Assembly: GCF_024281035.1 (NCBI RefSeq)
Contig: NZ_JAMXLH010000053.1
Span: 62,001 to 126,000 of the forward strand
Length of the DNA stretch: 64,000 nucleotides
DNA from: Paraburkholderia sp.
GTDB taxonomy: Bacteria; Pseudomonadota; Gammaproteobacteria; Burkholderiales; Burkholderiaceae
Direction: 5' to 3'
Below the pieces are notes generated by a model. It was not told the origin of the DNA. It made no database searches and worked only from the letters and a program-made list of their open reading frames with translations. How positions within the stretch are numbered: the stretch's first letter is position 1; every line of letters begins with the position of its first letter. The position numbers and the translations under genes are program-made. Below, piece after piece: positions 34,798-43,045 of the stretch.

Positions 34798-35229
34798 CGG
34801 CGTACAGCCGTGCCGACGATGCGCAAGAATCGGGAAAGGCAGGCAGCGTGTCTCCCCTCCGGCTGAACCGCACGGGGCGCGAGTAAATTCGTTGTCATGG
34901 TTATCGGCTATTGGTATGTGCGGTTATCTGCAGGTATGTGCGGTTATCTGCGGCGGTCAGCGCGCCCGTCCGCCAGCGGGCATTCTAGTCTGGTTCGCTC
35001 GCGCCGGCATGCCGGGCACGCGCGATGCTGTCTTTCTCGTTCACGGCGATACTGGCAGTGGTTCCGCGCAGAATTAGTCCGTGCAGATTGCACCGCGATG
35101 GACTAGAACGTAATTCTCGCCACGGAGCCGCCGTCCGGCCGCTGCGCTCGCCCCGGGCCGCACACCGCCCGCCGTCGGCCGCCATTGCCCGCCGCCCGCC
35201 GCCAACCGTTCAATCCACCAGGAGCCCGC
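34798..35229. other. Divergent intergenic region between rarD and egtD
   Basis: Holds a 20-bp tandem duplication (34913-34952) and a GC-rich leader before egtD. No egtB or other gene fits here. Confidence 0.5.
34913..34952. repeat. 20-bp tandem duplication
   Basis: GGTATGTGCGGTTATCTGCA is followed directly by the same sequence with one change in the last base. Confidence 0.8.
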
Positions 35230-36216
35230 ATGAGCCGACTCGCGCCCCGCCCCGCCGCCGCCCGGCTGACTCCCGATCTTGCCGCTTTCGCGTCCGAAGT
35301 CCGTAACGGCCTCACGCACGCGCCGCAGAAGGAGTTGCCTTCGAAGTATCTGTACGACGATATCGGCTCGGCATTGTTCGAGGTGATCACCGTACTGCCC
35401 GAATATGGCTTGACGCGCTCCGAAGACCGCCTGCTCACGCGCTATGCCGCCGAAATCGTCGAGGCGCTGCCCGCGGGCGTCACCGTCGCCGAACTCGGCA
35501 GCGGCAGCGGCCGCAAGACGCGCCGCATTCTCGAAGCGCTGTGCCTCAAGCGCCCGACATCGTATTGTCCGATCGAGATTTCACCCACGGCGCTGCAAGT
35601 GTGCCGCCGCGAACTCGCCGATATCGAGCGGATCTCGATCGTCGGCTACGAACGCGACTATCTCGCGGGCCTCGCCGAAGTGAGCCGTCAACGCGGCGCG
35701 GGCGAGCGGCTTTGCGTGCTCTTTCTCGGCAGCACGATCGGCAATTTCGCGCGGCTCGCGGCGACGCGCTTTCTGCGCGAGATCCGCTCGATGCTCGAGC
35801 CCGGCGATATGCTGCTGCTCGGCACGGACCTCATCAAGCCCGTGGAGACGCTGCTCGCAGCCTACGACGACGCCATCGGCGTGACAGCCGCGTTCAACCT
35901 GAACCTGCTCGCGCGCATCAACCGCGAACTCGACGGCGGCTTCGACCTCACGGCCTTCGAGCATGTCGCGCGCTTCAACCGCGATGCGCGCAGCGTCGAG
36001 ATGCACCTGCGCGCGAAAAGGCGCGTCGAGGCGCGCGTGGGCGCGGCGAACCTCACAGTCGCGCTCGAAGCGGGCGAGACGATCTGGACCGAAAGCAGCC
36101 ACAAGTACCACGCGGACGAGATCCCCGCGATTGCCGCCGATGCGGGCTTCGTCTGCGCGCATCAGTGGGTCGAGAAGGAGTGGGGATTCGCGGAAAGCCT
36201 GCTAGTGTCGGCTTGA
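35230..36216 (+). CDS. egtD: L-histidine N-alpha-methyltransferase (ergothioneine biosynthesis)
   Basis: A 328-residue SAM-dependent methyltransferase that trimethylates histidine to hercynine. The SAM site is VAELGSGSGRKTRRILEAL near residue 86, and the EgtD landmarks KYLYDDIGSALFEVITVLPEYGLTRSE (near 38) and GETIWTESSHKYHADEIPA (near 280) are intact. The start at 35230 follows AGGAG. The expected partner EgtB, the sulfoxide synthase, is not adjacent or anywhere in the window, so ergothioneine synthesis would need it elsewhere. The stop codon lies inside a 12-bp tandem duplication. Confidence 0.9.
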   Translation: MSRLAPRPAAARLTPDLAAFASEVRNGLTHAPQKELPSKYLYDDIGSALFEVITVLPEYGLTRSEDRLLTRYAAEIVEALPAGVTVAELGSGSGRKTRRILEALCLKRPTSYCPIEISPTALQVCRRELADIERISIVGYERDYLAGLAEVSRQRGAGERLCVLFLGSTIGNFARLAATRFLREIRSMLEPGDMLLLGTDLIKPVETLLAAYDDAIGVTAAFNLNLLARINRELDGGFDLTAFEHVARFNRDARSVEMHLRAKRRVEARVGAANLTVALEAGETIWTESSHKYHADEIPAIAADAGFVCAHQWVEKEWGFAESLLVSA

Positions 36217-36232
36217 TTTGCGGCTTGATTTG
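36209..36232. repeat. 12-bp tandem duplication spanning the egtD stop
   Basis: CGGCTTGATTTG occurs twice in direct tandem. The first unit contains the egtD TGA. Confidence 0.75.
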
Positions 36233-36305
36233 CGGATCGGGCTGCGGAGCGGCGTGCCGATTAACGTGAATCGACTGGCAAGCCGCTCCGCACCCGACGT
36301 GAGGT

Positions 36306-36602
36306 TCAGTGCTGCTCGAAGCGCTCGTAGCGCTTTTCGGTCACCCGTTCTTCGCTGACCACTTCCGCGACACGCGCCGCAGGCGGCCCGTGACGCAGCC
36401 ACGACAGCATGCGGTCCACCTGGTTGGCCGTGCCCTGAATCACGGCTTCCACGGAGCCGTCCTCCATGTTGGCGACATAGCCGCGAATACGCAGCGCATG
36501 CGCCTGGCGCACGGTTGCCTGCCGGAAGCCCACGCCCTGCACTGTCCCGCGCACGCGCACGTAATACGTTTCGACACGCGAATCGAGATCCGGTCCGGTC
36601 AT
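36306..36602 (-). CDS. acyP: Acylphosphatase
   Basis: A 98-residue acylphosphatase that hydrolyses carboxyl-phosphate bonds. The active-site segment VRGTVQGVGFRQATVRQAHAL carries the catalytic arginine, and the asparagine is in RGYVANMEDGSVEAVIQG. The length is usual for the family. It converges with egtD and diverges from hpnA. A role beyond general housekeeping is not evident. Confidence 0.9.
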   Translation of the reverse strand: MTGPDLDSRVETYYVRVRGTVQGVGFRQATVRQAHALRIRGYVANMEDGSVEAVIQGTANQVDRMLSWLRHGPPAARVAEVVSEERVTEKRYERFEQH

Positions 36603-36778
36603 CGTTCAATCTCCTGGTTCAGTCCTGCTCAGTCCTGGCATCTGCGCGGCATTGTAGACGCCATCGCGCGTGAGCGCCGCGCGTCCTTGACGCGATCGCA
36701 GCCTCACGTGCGGCCCGTAGCGCCACGCACGCCTCACGCCACGTACAATCCGTGCGACGCGGGCGGCAAGACCGCCCG

Positions 36779-36810
36779 CTTGCAACACGATTGCAACCCC
36801 ACTGCAACCC
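36779..36810. repeat. Three spaced TTGCAAC-type elements upstream of hpnA
   Basis: CTTGCAAC, ATTGCAAC and ACTGCAAC are spaced about 11 bp apart, ending 20 bp before the hpnA ATG. TTGCAAC is the reverse complement of GTTGCAA, the core of the CGGTTGCAAG array at 33811-33870. Confidence 0.5.
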
Positions 36811-36829
36811 ATCAGGAAACTCTTCCCGT

Positions 36830-37852
36830 ATGACCGCCAACCAACGCGATCTCGTGCTGATCACCGGCGCATCCGGCTTCGTCGGCTCGGCCGTCGCCCG
36901 CATCGCGCAGGACAAAGGCTATGCCGTGCGCGTGCTGGTGCGCCCGACGAGCCCGCGCACCAACCTCGCCACGCTCGACGCCGAAGTCGTCACCGGCGAC
37001 ATGCGCGATGTCGCGTCGATGCGCGCGGCCCTGCGTGGCGTGCGCTATCTGTTCCATGTCGCCGCCGACTACCGCCTCTGGGCACCCGATCCGCACGAAA
37101 TCGAGCGCGCGAATCTCGAAGGGGCCGAAGCCACCATGCGCGCGGCACTCGAAGCGGGCGTCGAACGCATCGTCTACACGAGCAGCGTGGCGACGCTCAA
37201 GGTGACGAGTTCGGGCGCGTCCTCCGACGAAACCCGGCCGCTCACCGCCGAGCAGGCCATCGGCGTGTACAAGCGCAGCAAGGTGCTGTCCGAGCGCGCG
37301 GTCGAGCGCATGATCGCGAATGACGGCCTGCCCGCCGTGATCGTCAATCCGTCGACGCCGATCGGTCCGCGCGACGTGAAGCCGACGCCCACGGGCCGCA
37401 TTATCGTCGAGGCGGCGACGGGCAAGATCCCCGCGTTCGTCGATACGGGCCTGAATCTCGTGCACGTCGACGACGTCGCGAACGGTCATTTTCTCGCGCT
37501 GGAGCGCGGGCGCATCGGCGAGCGCTATATCCTCGGCGGCGAAAATCTGCCGCTGCAGCAGATGCTCGCCGATATCGCGGGCATGGTCGACCGCAAGCCG
37601 CCGACCATCGCACTGCCGCGCTGGCCGCTCTATCCGCTGGCGCTCGGCGCGGAAGCCGTCGCGCGCTTCACGAAGCGTGAGCCGTTCGTCACCGTCGACG
37701 CGCTGAAGATGTCGAAGAACAAGATGTATTTCACGTCGGCGAAGGCGGAGCGCGAACTCGGCTATCGCGCGCGGCCGTATCGCGAAGGCCTGAAAGACGC
37801 GCTCGACTGGTTCAGGCAAGCGGGCTATTTGAATGCAAAACTGCGCGCGTAA
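36830..37852 (+). CDS. hpnA: Hopanoid-associated sugar epimerase HpnA
   Basis: A 340-residue extended short-chain dehydrogenase. The NAD(P) motif is VLITGASGFVGSAVARIA at the N-terminus, and the catalytic Tyr/Lys lie in GVYKRSKVLSER near residue 145. The family signature FHVAADYRLWAPDP identifies HpnA. Its exact reaction in hopanoid side-chain modification is not established. The ATG at 36830 begins the dinucleotide fold. It opens a run with a hypothetical gene, then hpnB, ispH and hpnH. Spaced TTGCAAC elements precede it and a 12-bp tandem repeat crosses its stop codon. Confidence 0.9.
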   Translation: MTANQRDLVLITGASGFVGSAVARIAQDKGYAVRVLVRPTSPRTNLATLDAEVVTGDMRDVASMRAALRGVRYLFHVAADYRLWAPDPHEIERANLEGAEATMRAALEAGVERIVYTSSVATLKVTSSGASSDETRPLTAEQAIGVYKRSKVLSERAVERMIANDGLPAVIVNPSTPIGPRDVKPTPTGRIIVEAATGKIPAFVDTGLNLVHVDDVANGHFLALERGRIGERYILGGENLPLQQMLADIAGMVDRKPPTIALPRWPLYPLALGAEAVARFTKREPFVTVDALKMSKNKMYFTSAKAERELGYRARPYREGLKDALDWFRQAGYLNAKLRA

Positions 37853-37882
37853 CTGAGCGTGTAAATGAGCGCATAACCGGGC
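37847..37882. repeat. 12-bp imperfect tandem repeat x3 at the hpnA stop
   Basis: GCGTAACTGAGC, GTGTAAATGAGC and GCATAACCGGGC. The first unit contains the hpnA TAA, and the later units bring further in-frame stops. Confidence 0.7.
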
Positions 37883-38054
37883 GCGACGCATTCGCACGGC
37901 TTTATCCGGCACTTTTTTCGTGCCGGTTTTCCCGGTGTTTTTTCCGGCGAATTCGCATTTTGTTACAACTTTTGTTGCGACATGCGTGCAACGCTGGAAG
38001 GTCAATTCATGCGTGCTGTGGGTAAAATCCCAAGCCTTACCTGAGAAGCCTCGC

Positions 38055-38660
38055 ATGAATCTACACGACCAGATCGGCGCGCTCGAAGCCGCTGTCGATC
38101 AACTCCTCGTGGCCGCCACCTCGCACGCCGCGTGCACGGAAGAGGCGGCGAACGCGGACCAACCTGTTGCGGAAGCAACGGCGGATGCGGCGAAGACCGC
38201 CGTTGCAGCCGAAGCGCAGCCCGAAGCCACGGCTGCTGAACCTGTCGCCGCTGAATCCGTCGCCGCCGAATCCGTCGCCGCCGAATCCGTCGCTGCCGAA
38301 TCCACCGCCGCTGAACCTGTCGCCGCCGAACCCGCCGGGCCGACGCTGAATCTCGCCCGTCCGTCGCAGAACGCCATCACGATGACGATCGGCGACCAGA
38401 CGGTGACGCTGCATCCGCTTCAGGTCGCGCAAATGATCGAGGAACTGTCGAACGCGCGCGCGTCGATGGAACCCGAGGTGCCGCCCGGCATTCCGGGTGG
38501 CTGGCGTTTCGTGTCGACGAAAAATCCGGTCATGGCCGTGCAGAAACAGCCGAACGGCGACCGCCTGCTGGTGCTGCGCCATACGGGCCACGGCTGGGTG
38601 CCGTTCACGTTTTCGCCGGAGACGGTCGTCGAGATGTACATGATGCTCACGCAACGCTGA
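38055..38660 (+). CDS. Hypothetical protein with AAESV repeat linker
   Basis: A 201-residue soluble protein. The N-terminal 30 residues form a helix (NLHDQIGALEAAVDQLLVAAT), and residues 45-95 are an Ala/Glu/Pro linker in which AAESV and related pentapeptides repeat at 15-nt intervals. A compact C-terminal domain (MTIGDQTVTLHPLQVAQMIEELSNARASM, then GGWRFVSTKNPVMAVQK and HGWVPFTFSPETVVEMYMML) appears conserved in Burkholderiales. No known function. The start at 38055 is chosen because the upstream extension has non-coding composition. A strong bidirectional terminator follows. Confidence 0.68.
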   Translation: MNLHDQIGALEAAVDQLLVAATSHAACTEEAANADQPVAEATADAAKTAVAAEAQPEATAAEPVAAESVAAESVAAESVAAESTAAEPVAAEPAGPTLNLARPSQNAITMTIGDQTVTLHPLQVAQMIEELSNARASMEPEVPPGIPGGWRFVSTKNPVMAVQKQPNGDRLLVLRHTGHGWVPFTFSPETVVEMYMMLTQR

Positions 38661-38707
38661 TTCGCGCTTGCGCATCGAGCCGCGTGCTGATCCGCAGGCC
38701 GAAATAG

Positions 38708-38743
38708 AAAAGCCGTCGCATGAAGCGACGGCTTTTCTTTTTT
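38708..38743. terminator. Bidirectional Rho-independent terminator
   Basis: AAAGCCGTCGC pairs with GCGACGGCTTT around ATGAA, and then CTTTTTT follows. It serves the AAESV-repeat gene and also faces the convergent hpnB. Confidence 0.88.
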
Positions 38744-38800
38744 GCGCCAGCCAGTTGACAGCTGCGCAAGCAGCGCAAGCACCAAGCGCGAGCGATTCGC

Positions 38801-39979
38801 TCAGCGCCCCTGTGCGGGCGCCTGCACGCGCGCCTTCCATTGCCCGCCCTTGCCGCGCCAGAAGCGCCACGCGGAGGCGAACGTCGCGCCCACATAGAAC
38901 AGCGCGACGAGCGGCAGGAACGGCGCCCACAGCGGCGAGCGGCGATAGTACGCGAGCATGGGCGCATAGGCGCAGCACATGAGCGCCCATGCGATCCACG
39001 CCGGCCAACCCGCCGCACCGAGCACGAGCGCCACCACGGGCGGCGTGAGATAGATGACCGTCATGCCGAGAATCGTCCCGCCAAGCTGCCACGCGGAATA
39101 GTGCAGCTGCGTGAACGCGGTGCGCGCGATCATGTTCCAGATATCGCGCCACGAATCGTAAGGGCGCAGCGACACGCTTTTCGCAGCGACATCGAGCCGG
39201 ATCGGATGATGTCCGTCGCCGCGATGCTTGATGCGCGCGGCGAGGCTGCAATCGTCGATGAGTTCGGCGCGGATCGACTCGATGCCGCCCGCCTCCTCCA
39301 GCGCCTTGCGGCGCACGAGCATGCAGCCGCCCGCCGCGGCGGCCGTCTTGTTGCGCGGATTGTTGACCCACGAAAACGGGTACAGTTTCGCGAAGAAAAA
39401 CACGAATGCCGGAATCAGCGCCTTTTCCCAGAACGAGTCGCAGCGCAGCCGCACCATCAGCGAAACGAGGTCGCGCCCTTCGGCCTGCGCGCGCACGATG
39501 AGTTGCGCGAGCGCGTCGGCGGGATGGCCGATGTCCGCGTCGGTGAGCAGCAGATAGTCCGCATCGAGTCCGAGCGTGTGCACGGCCTCGATCCCCTGCG
39601 ATTGCGCCCACACCTTGCCGGACCAGCCCGCGGGCAGCGGCTTGGCCGCCACGACCGAGAGCTTTTCCGGGCACTGCAGCGCCAGCGCCGCGGCGCGCGC
39701 GGCTTCGGCGGTGCCGTCGGTGCTGTGATCGTCGATCACGATCACGTGGAAATCGCCCGCGTAATCCTGCGTGAGAAGCGAGCTCACGGCTTCGCCGATT
39801 GCGTCCGCCTCGTTGCGGGCGGGCACCACGGCGCAGACGGCGGGCCAGCCCTGCGCGGGCTCGACGAGCGGCAGCGGCGCGGCAGGCCGCGCGCGCCAGA
39901 AGCCGCCGCGCGCGAGCAGCAAGACGATCCAGATCAGCAGGGAAAGACCGGACAGGACAAACAGGATGGTCGTCATCAT
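38801..39979 (-). CDS. hpnB: Hopanoid-associated glycosyltransferase HpnB
   Basis: A 392-residue membrane-bound GT2-type glycosyltransferase. An N-terminal helix (MMTTILFVLSGLSLLIWIVLLL) anchors it. The catalytic domain has PARNEADAIGEAVSSLL, the DDHSTDGT nucleotide-sugar motif, TDADI (DXD-like), and the acceptor motif ELIDDCSLAARIK near residue 250. Three C-terminal membrane helices follow. It is classed with hopanoid-associated HpnB, whose product is not settled. The double ATG at 39979 is chosen over the ATG at 40021 because it begins the membrane helix. It is convergent with the AAESV-repeat gene. Confidence 0.88.
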   Translation of the reverse strand: MMTTILFVLSGLSLLIWIVLLLARGGFWRARPAAPLPLVEPAQGWPAVCAVVPARNEADAIGEAVSSLLTQDYAGDFHVIVIDDHSTDGTAEAARAAALALQCPEKLSVVAAKPLPAGWSGKVWAQSQGIEAVHTLGLDADYLLLTDADIGHPADALAQLIVRAQAEGRDLVSLMVRLRCDSFWEKALIPAFVFFFAKLYPFSWVNNPRNKTAAAAGGCMLVRRKALEEAGGIESIRAELIDDCSLAARIKHRGDGHHPIRLDVAAKSVSLRPYDSWRDIWNMIARTAFTQLHYSAWQLGGTILGMTVIYLTPPVVALVLGAAGWPAWIAWALMCCAYAPMLAYYRRSPLWAPFLPLVALFYVGATFASAWRFWRGKGGQWKARVQAPAQGR

Positions 39980-40132
39980 GCGTTGTTGCTCTCGATCGAC
40001 GGCGTGCGCACGACGCGGCATGGCGCGTGCCCGAAGCGGCCCGGCAGGCGCCGCACGAGCGGCAAGTTGTCGTAGTGGTCGACTTCCATCACAGCGTCCA
40101 GAATGGGGTCAAGTCGCCAGCGCCGGGTCTGG

Positions 40133-40174
40133 GTGAGTCCCGGGAGAGTCCCGGATGAGGCCCGGCGAGTCCCG
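40133..40174. repeat. 11-bp imperfect tandem repeat x4 (GAGTCCCGG core)
   Basis: GTGAGTCCCGG, GAGAGTCCCGG, ATGAGGCCCGG and CGAGTCCCG in near-register, upstream of ispH. Confidence 0.65.
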
Positions 40175-40334
40175 TGTTACCCACGCCTGGCTCCCGGGTG
40201 GACCCGCTAGTGTAAGGGTTCCGGCGCCATGTTGCAGCGCCGCGCGGCGTCGAAATCCTGACAAACAGCCTTCACTTGCGCCCGCCGCACGGCGTCCGCC
40301 GCCGTCTCTGTACCGCGCGCACCACAGCAAACGA

Positions 40335-40376
40335 GCGGCGAAGGGGTTACGCAGCAAATGGGCGGCGAAGGGGTTA
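40335..40376. repeat. 15-bp direct repeat, 27-bp period
   Basis: GCGGCGAAGGGGTTA at 40335-40349 recurs exactly at 40362-40376, next to the presumed ispH -10. Confidence 0.8.
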
Positions 40377-40506
40377 AAATGCGCGTCTAGTTTCGGTCCG
40401 GCCTACCCTGGCTGGACTTATGCACGTAATTAATATGATGGTCGCGGCGATCAAGTCACTCTTACCGGTTTCTTCGGTACCCGCGTCAGCCGGAGTTCGC
40501 CATCCC

Positions 40507-41451
40507 ATGCGAGTCATCCTTGCCCAGCCCCGCGGCTTTTGTGCGGGGGTTGTCCGCGCTATCGAAATCGTCGATCGCGCATTGCTGAAGCACGGCGCAC
40601 CCGTCTACGTTCGGCACGAAATTGTCCACAATCGTCATGTGGTCGAAAACCTGCGCAATAAAGGCGCGCATTTCGTAGAAGAACTCGATGAAGTGCCCAC
40701 CGGCGCCGTCGCGATTTTCAGCGCGCACGGTGTTGCGAAGAAAGTCGAACAGGCTGCGCAAGTGCGCAGCCTCGACGTGCTCGACGCCACCTGCCCGCTC
40801 GTGACGAAAGTCCACGTGCAGGGCCGCCAGTACGTCGCCCAGGGCCGCACGCTGATCCTGATCGGCCACGCCGGGCACCCGGAAGTGGAAGGCACGATCG
40901 GCCAGATCGAAGGCACCGTGCTGCTCGTGCAGAGCGAGGCCGATGTCGCGAAGCTCGACCTGCCGCTCGATGCGCCGCTCGCATACGTCACGCAGACCAC
41001 GCTCTCCGTCGACGACACGCGCGGCGTCATCAATGCGCTGGTTGCGCGCTTCTCGGACATCGTCGGCCCGGACACGCGCGACATCTGCTACGCGACGCAG
41101 AACCGCCAGGCCGCGGTGCGCGAGCTGTCCACGCACGTGGACGTGCTGCTCGTGGTGGGCGCAACGAACAGCTCGAACTCGAACCGTCTGCGCGAGATCG
41201 GCAGCGAGTCGGGCGTGGCGAGCTATCTCGTCGCCGACGGCTCGGAGATCAAGCCCGAGTGGTTCGACGGCGTGACGACGGTGGGCCTGACGGCCGGCGC
41301 GTCGGCGCCGGAAGAGATGGTTGAAAACGTGATCGACGCGCTGCGCGCGTTGGGGCCTGTCGAGGTGTCGACGATGGCGGGCCGTGAAGAAAAAGTCGAA
41401 TTCAAGCTGCCGTCGAAGCTGTTGAAGCCACTCGTCGAACGCGAAGTTTAA
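40507..41451 (+). CDS. ispH: 4-hydroxy-3-methylbut-2-enyl diphosphate reductase
   Basis: A 314-residue iron-sulfur enzyme of the methylerythritol phosphate pathway that reduces HMBPP to IPP and DMAPP. The three cluster cysteines are Cys12 (PRGFCAGV), Cys96 (LDATCPLV) and Cys194 (DICYATQN), and the catalytic glutamate is Glu126 in HAGHPEVEGT. The start at 40507 matches the usual N-terminus (MRVILAQPRGFCAG). Its stop lies 11 bp before hpnH, so this copy is probably tuned to hopanoid synthesis. Burkholderia genomes often have a second ispH elsewhere. Confidence 0.95.
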   Translation: MRVILAQPRGFCAGVVRAIEIVDRALLKHGAPVYVRHEIVHNRHVVENLRNKGAHFVEELDEVPTGAVAIFSAHGVAKKVEQAAQVRSLDVLDATCPLVTKVHVQGRQYVAQGRTLILIGHAGHPEVEGTIGQIEGTVLLVQSEADVAKLDLPLDAPLAYVTQTTLSVDDTRGVINALVARFSDIVGPDTRDICYATQNRQAAVRELSTHVDVLLVVGATNSSNSNRLREIGSESGVASYLVADGSEIKPEWFDGVTTVGLTAGASAPEEMVENVIDALRALGPVEVSTMAGREEKVEFKLPSKLLKPLVEREV

Positions 41452-41462
41452 GGAGGACACTC

Positions 41463-42623
41463 TTGTCTATTCCGCTGCTCCAGAAAGTCCGCGTTGGCGC
41501 CTATATCACTCGCCAGCATTTCAGCGGCAACAAACGCTACCCGCTCGCGCTCATGCTCGAGCCGCTGTTCCGCTGCAATCTCGAATGTAACGGCTGCGGC
41601 AAGATCGACTATCCCGATCCCATCCTGAACCTGCGCCTGTCGCTGCAGGAATGCCTCGAAGCCGTCGACGAGTGCGGCGCGCCGGTCGTGTCCATCGCAG
41701 GCGGCGAGCCGCTCCTGCACAAGGACATGCCGGAGATCGTCAAGGGCATCATGGCGCGCAAGAAGTTCGTGTACCTGTGCACGAACGCGCTGCTGATGGA
41801 AAAGAAGATGGACGAGTACGAGCCGAGCCCGTACTTCGTCTGGTCGGTTCACCTCGACGGCGACCGCGAAACGCACGACCACTCGGTCTCGCAAACCGGC
41901 GTGTACGACAAGGCCGTCGCGGCGATCAAGGAAGCGAAGCGCCGCGGCTTCCGCGTGAACATCAACTGCACGCTGTTCAACGACGCGATTCCCGAGCGCG
42001 TGGCGAAGTTCTTCGATACGCTGGGGCCGATGGGCGTGGACGGCATCACCGTCTCGCCGGGCTACGCGTACGAGCGCGCGCCGGATCAGCAGCACTTCCT
42101 GAACCGCGACAAGACCAAGCAGTTGTTCCGCGAAATCTTCAAGCGCGGCAACAACGGCAAGAACTGGTCGTTCAGCCAGTCGGGCCTGTTCCTCGACTTC
42201 CTCGCGGGCAACCAGACCTATGAATGCACGCCGTGGGGCAACCCGGCGCGCACGGTGTTCGGCTGGCAAAAGCCGTGCTATCTGGTCGGCGAAGGTTACG
42301 TGAAGACCTTCAAGGAACTGATGGAAACGACCGAGTGGGAAAAGTACGGCACCGGCAACTACGAGAAGTGCGCCGACTGCATGGTCCACTGCGGCTTCGA
42401 AGCCACGGCCGTGATGGACACCGTCGCGCATCCGCTCAAGGCGTTCAGGATTTCGAGGAGCGGCCCGCGCACCGAAGGCGCGTTCGCGAAGGACATCCCG
42501 CTCGACAACCAGCGCCCTGCCGAATACATGTTCTCGCGCCACGTCGAGATCAAGCTCGACGAAATCAAGAAGGCCGTGAAGTCGGGCAAGGCAGTGACCG
42601 TCGCCGCGCATCAGGACGTTTGA
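41463..42623 (+). CDS. hpnH: Adenosyl-hopene transferase HpnH (radical SAM)
   Basis: A 386-residue radical SAM enzyme that adds the 5'-deoxyadenosyl group of SAM to diploptene, giving adenosylhopane, the first C35 hopanoid. The cluster motif Cys38-x3-Cys42-x2-Cys45 (RCNLECNGC) is intact, and the GGE motif (SIAGGEPLLH) follows near residue 80. C-terminal cysteines (CADCMVHC near 300-310) are a family feature. The start is TTG at 41463 with AGGAGG 6 nt upstream. It is coupled to ispH and ends at a strong terminator. Confidence 0.95.
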   Translation: MSIPLLQKVRVGAYITRQHFSGNKRYPLALMLEPLFRCNLECNGCGKIDYPDPILNLRLSLQECLEAVDECGAPVVSIAGGEPLLHKDMPEIVKGIMARKKFVYLCTNALLMEKKMDEYEPSPYFVWSVHLDGDRETHDHSVSQTGVYDKAVAAIKEAKRRGFRVNINCTLFNDAIPERVAKFFDTLGPMGVDGITVSPGYAYERAPDQQHFLNRDKTKQLFREIFKRGNNGKNWSFSQSGLFLDFLAGNQTYECTPWGNPARTVFGWQKPCYLVGEGYVKTFKELMETTEWEKYGTGNYEKCADCMVHCGFEATAVMDTVAHPLKAFRISRSGPRTEGAFAKDIPLDNQRPAEYMFSRHVEIKLDEIKKAVKSGKAVTVAAHQDV

Positions 42624-42659
42624 TAGCCCGGGCGCGTGCGCCCGTGCTGCTTCATACAA

Positions 42660-42698
42660 GGGCGTAACGGCTCAAGCCGTTACGCCCTTTCTCTTTTT
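42660..42698 (+). terminator. Rho-independent terminator after hpnH
   Basis: GGGCGTAACGGCT (42660-42672) pairs exactly with AGCCGTTACGCCC (42675-42687), followed by TTTCTCTTTTT. Confidence 0.92.
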
Positions 42699-42730
42699 GA
42701 GCACGCTGCAGCCACGAGAGCCCGCGCCGC

Positions 42731-42769
42731 AATAAAAAAAGGCGCAACGGGCAATCCACCCGTTGCGCC
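42731..42769 (-). terminator. Rho-independent terminator of the cstA operon
   Basis: GGCGCAACGGG (42741-42751) pairs with CCCGTTGCGCC with an A run on the plus-strand left side, which is a T tract for minus-strand transcripts. Confidence 0.9.
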
Positions 42770-42825
42770 TTCGTAGCGTACGCTACGCGCGCCGTGTAGC
42801 CCGGCGGCGCTTCAACAGCGCAGGT

Positions 42826-43032
42826 TCAGCAGCACTTGCCGGTGCGGGACGCATATCGCGCGTCCTGCCGCTCGCGGAAGAATTCTTCGTACGTCATCAC
42901 CGGACGATCCGGATGCGTCGCGCGCATATGCTCGACGTAGCCTTCGTAGTCCGGCAGACCGATCATCAGACGCATCGCCTGGCCCAGATAGCGGCCAGCC
43001 GTCTGCACGTTGTCGCGAAGTTCCGAGAACAT
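42826..43032 (-). CDS. YbdD/YjiX-family small protein
   Basis: A 68-residue cytoplasmic protein of the YbdD family (LGQAMRLMIGLPDYEGYVEHMRATHPDRPVMTYEEFFRERQDARY). It is the usual companion of CstA/BtsT carriers. The start at 43032 is chosen because the frame upstream lies in cstA; the spacing to the cstA stop is 13 bp. The C-terminus ends in two cysteines (GKCC). It is thought to help or modulate the carrier, but its role is not established. Confidence 0.85.
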   Translation of the reverse strand: MFSELRDNVQTAGRYLGQAMRLMIGLPDYEGYVEHMRATHPDRPVMTYEEFFRERQDARYASRTGKCC

Positions 43033-43045
43033 ATGCGCCTCGCCC

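Larger units (their letters stand above)
39980..40506. other. Divergent intergenic region between hpnB and ispH
   Basis: Holds an 11-bp repeat (40133-40174), a 15-bp duplication (40335-40376) and a TAAAAT -10-like box at 40375-40380 for ispH, giving a leader near 120 nt. An upstream in-frame ATG at 40420 exists but extends IspH by 29 non-conserved residues. Confidence 0.5.

Noticed and set aside
40420..40506. 29-residue N-terminal extension of IspH
   Set aside because: The family starts at MRVILAQPRGFCAG (40507), and the upstream part is not conserved in known IspH.
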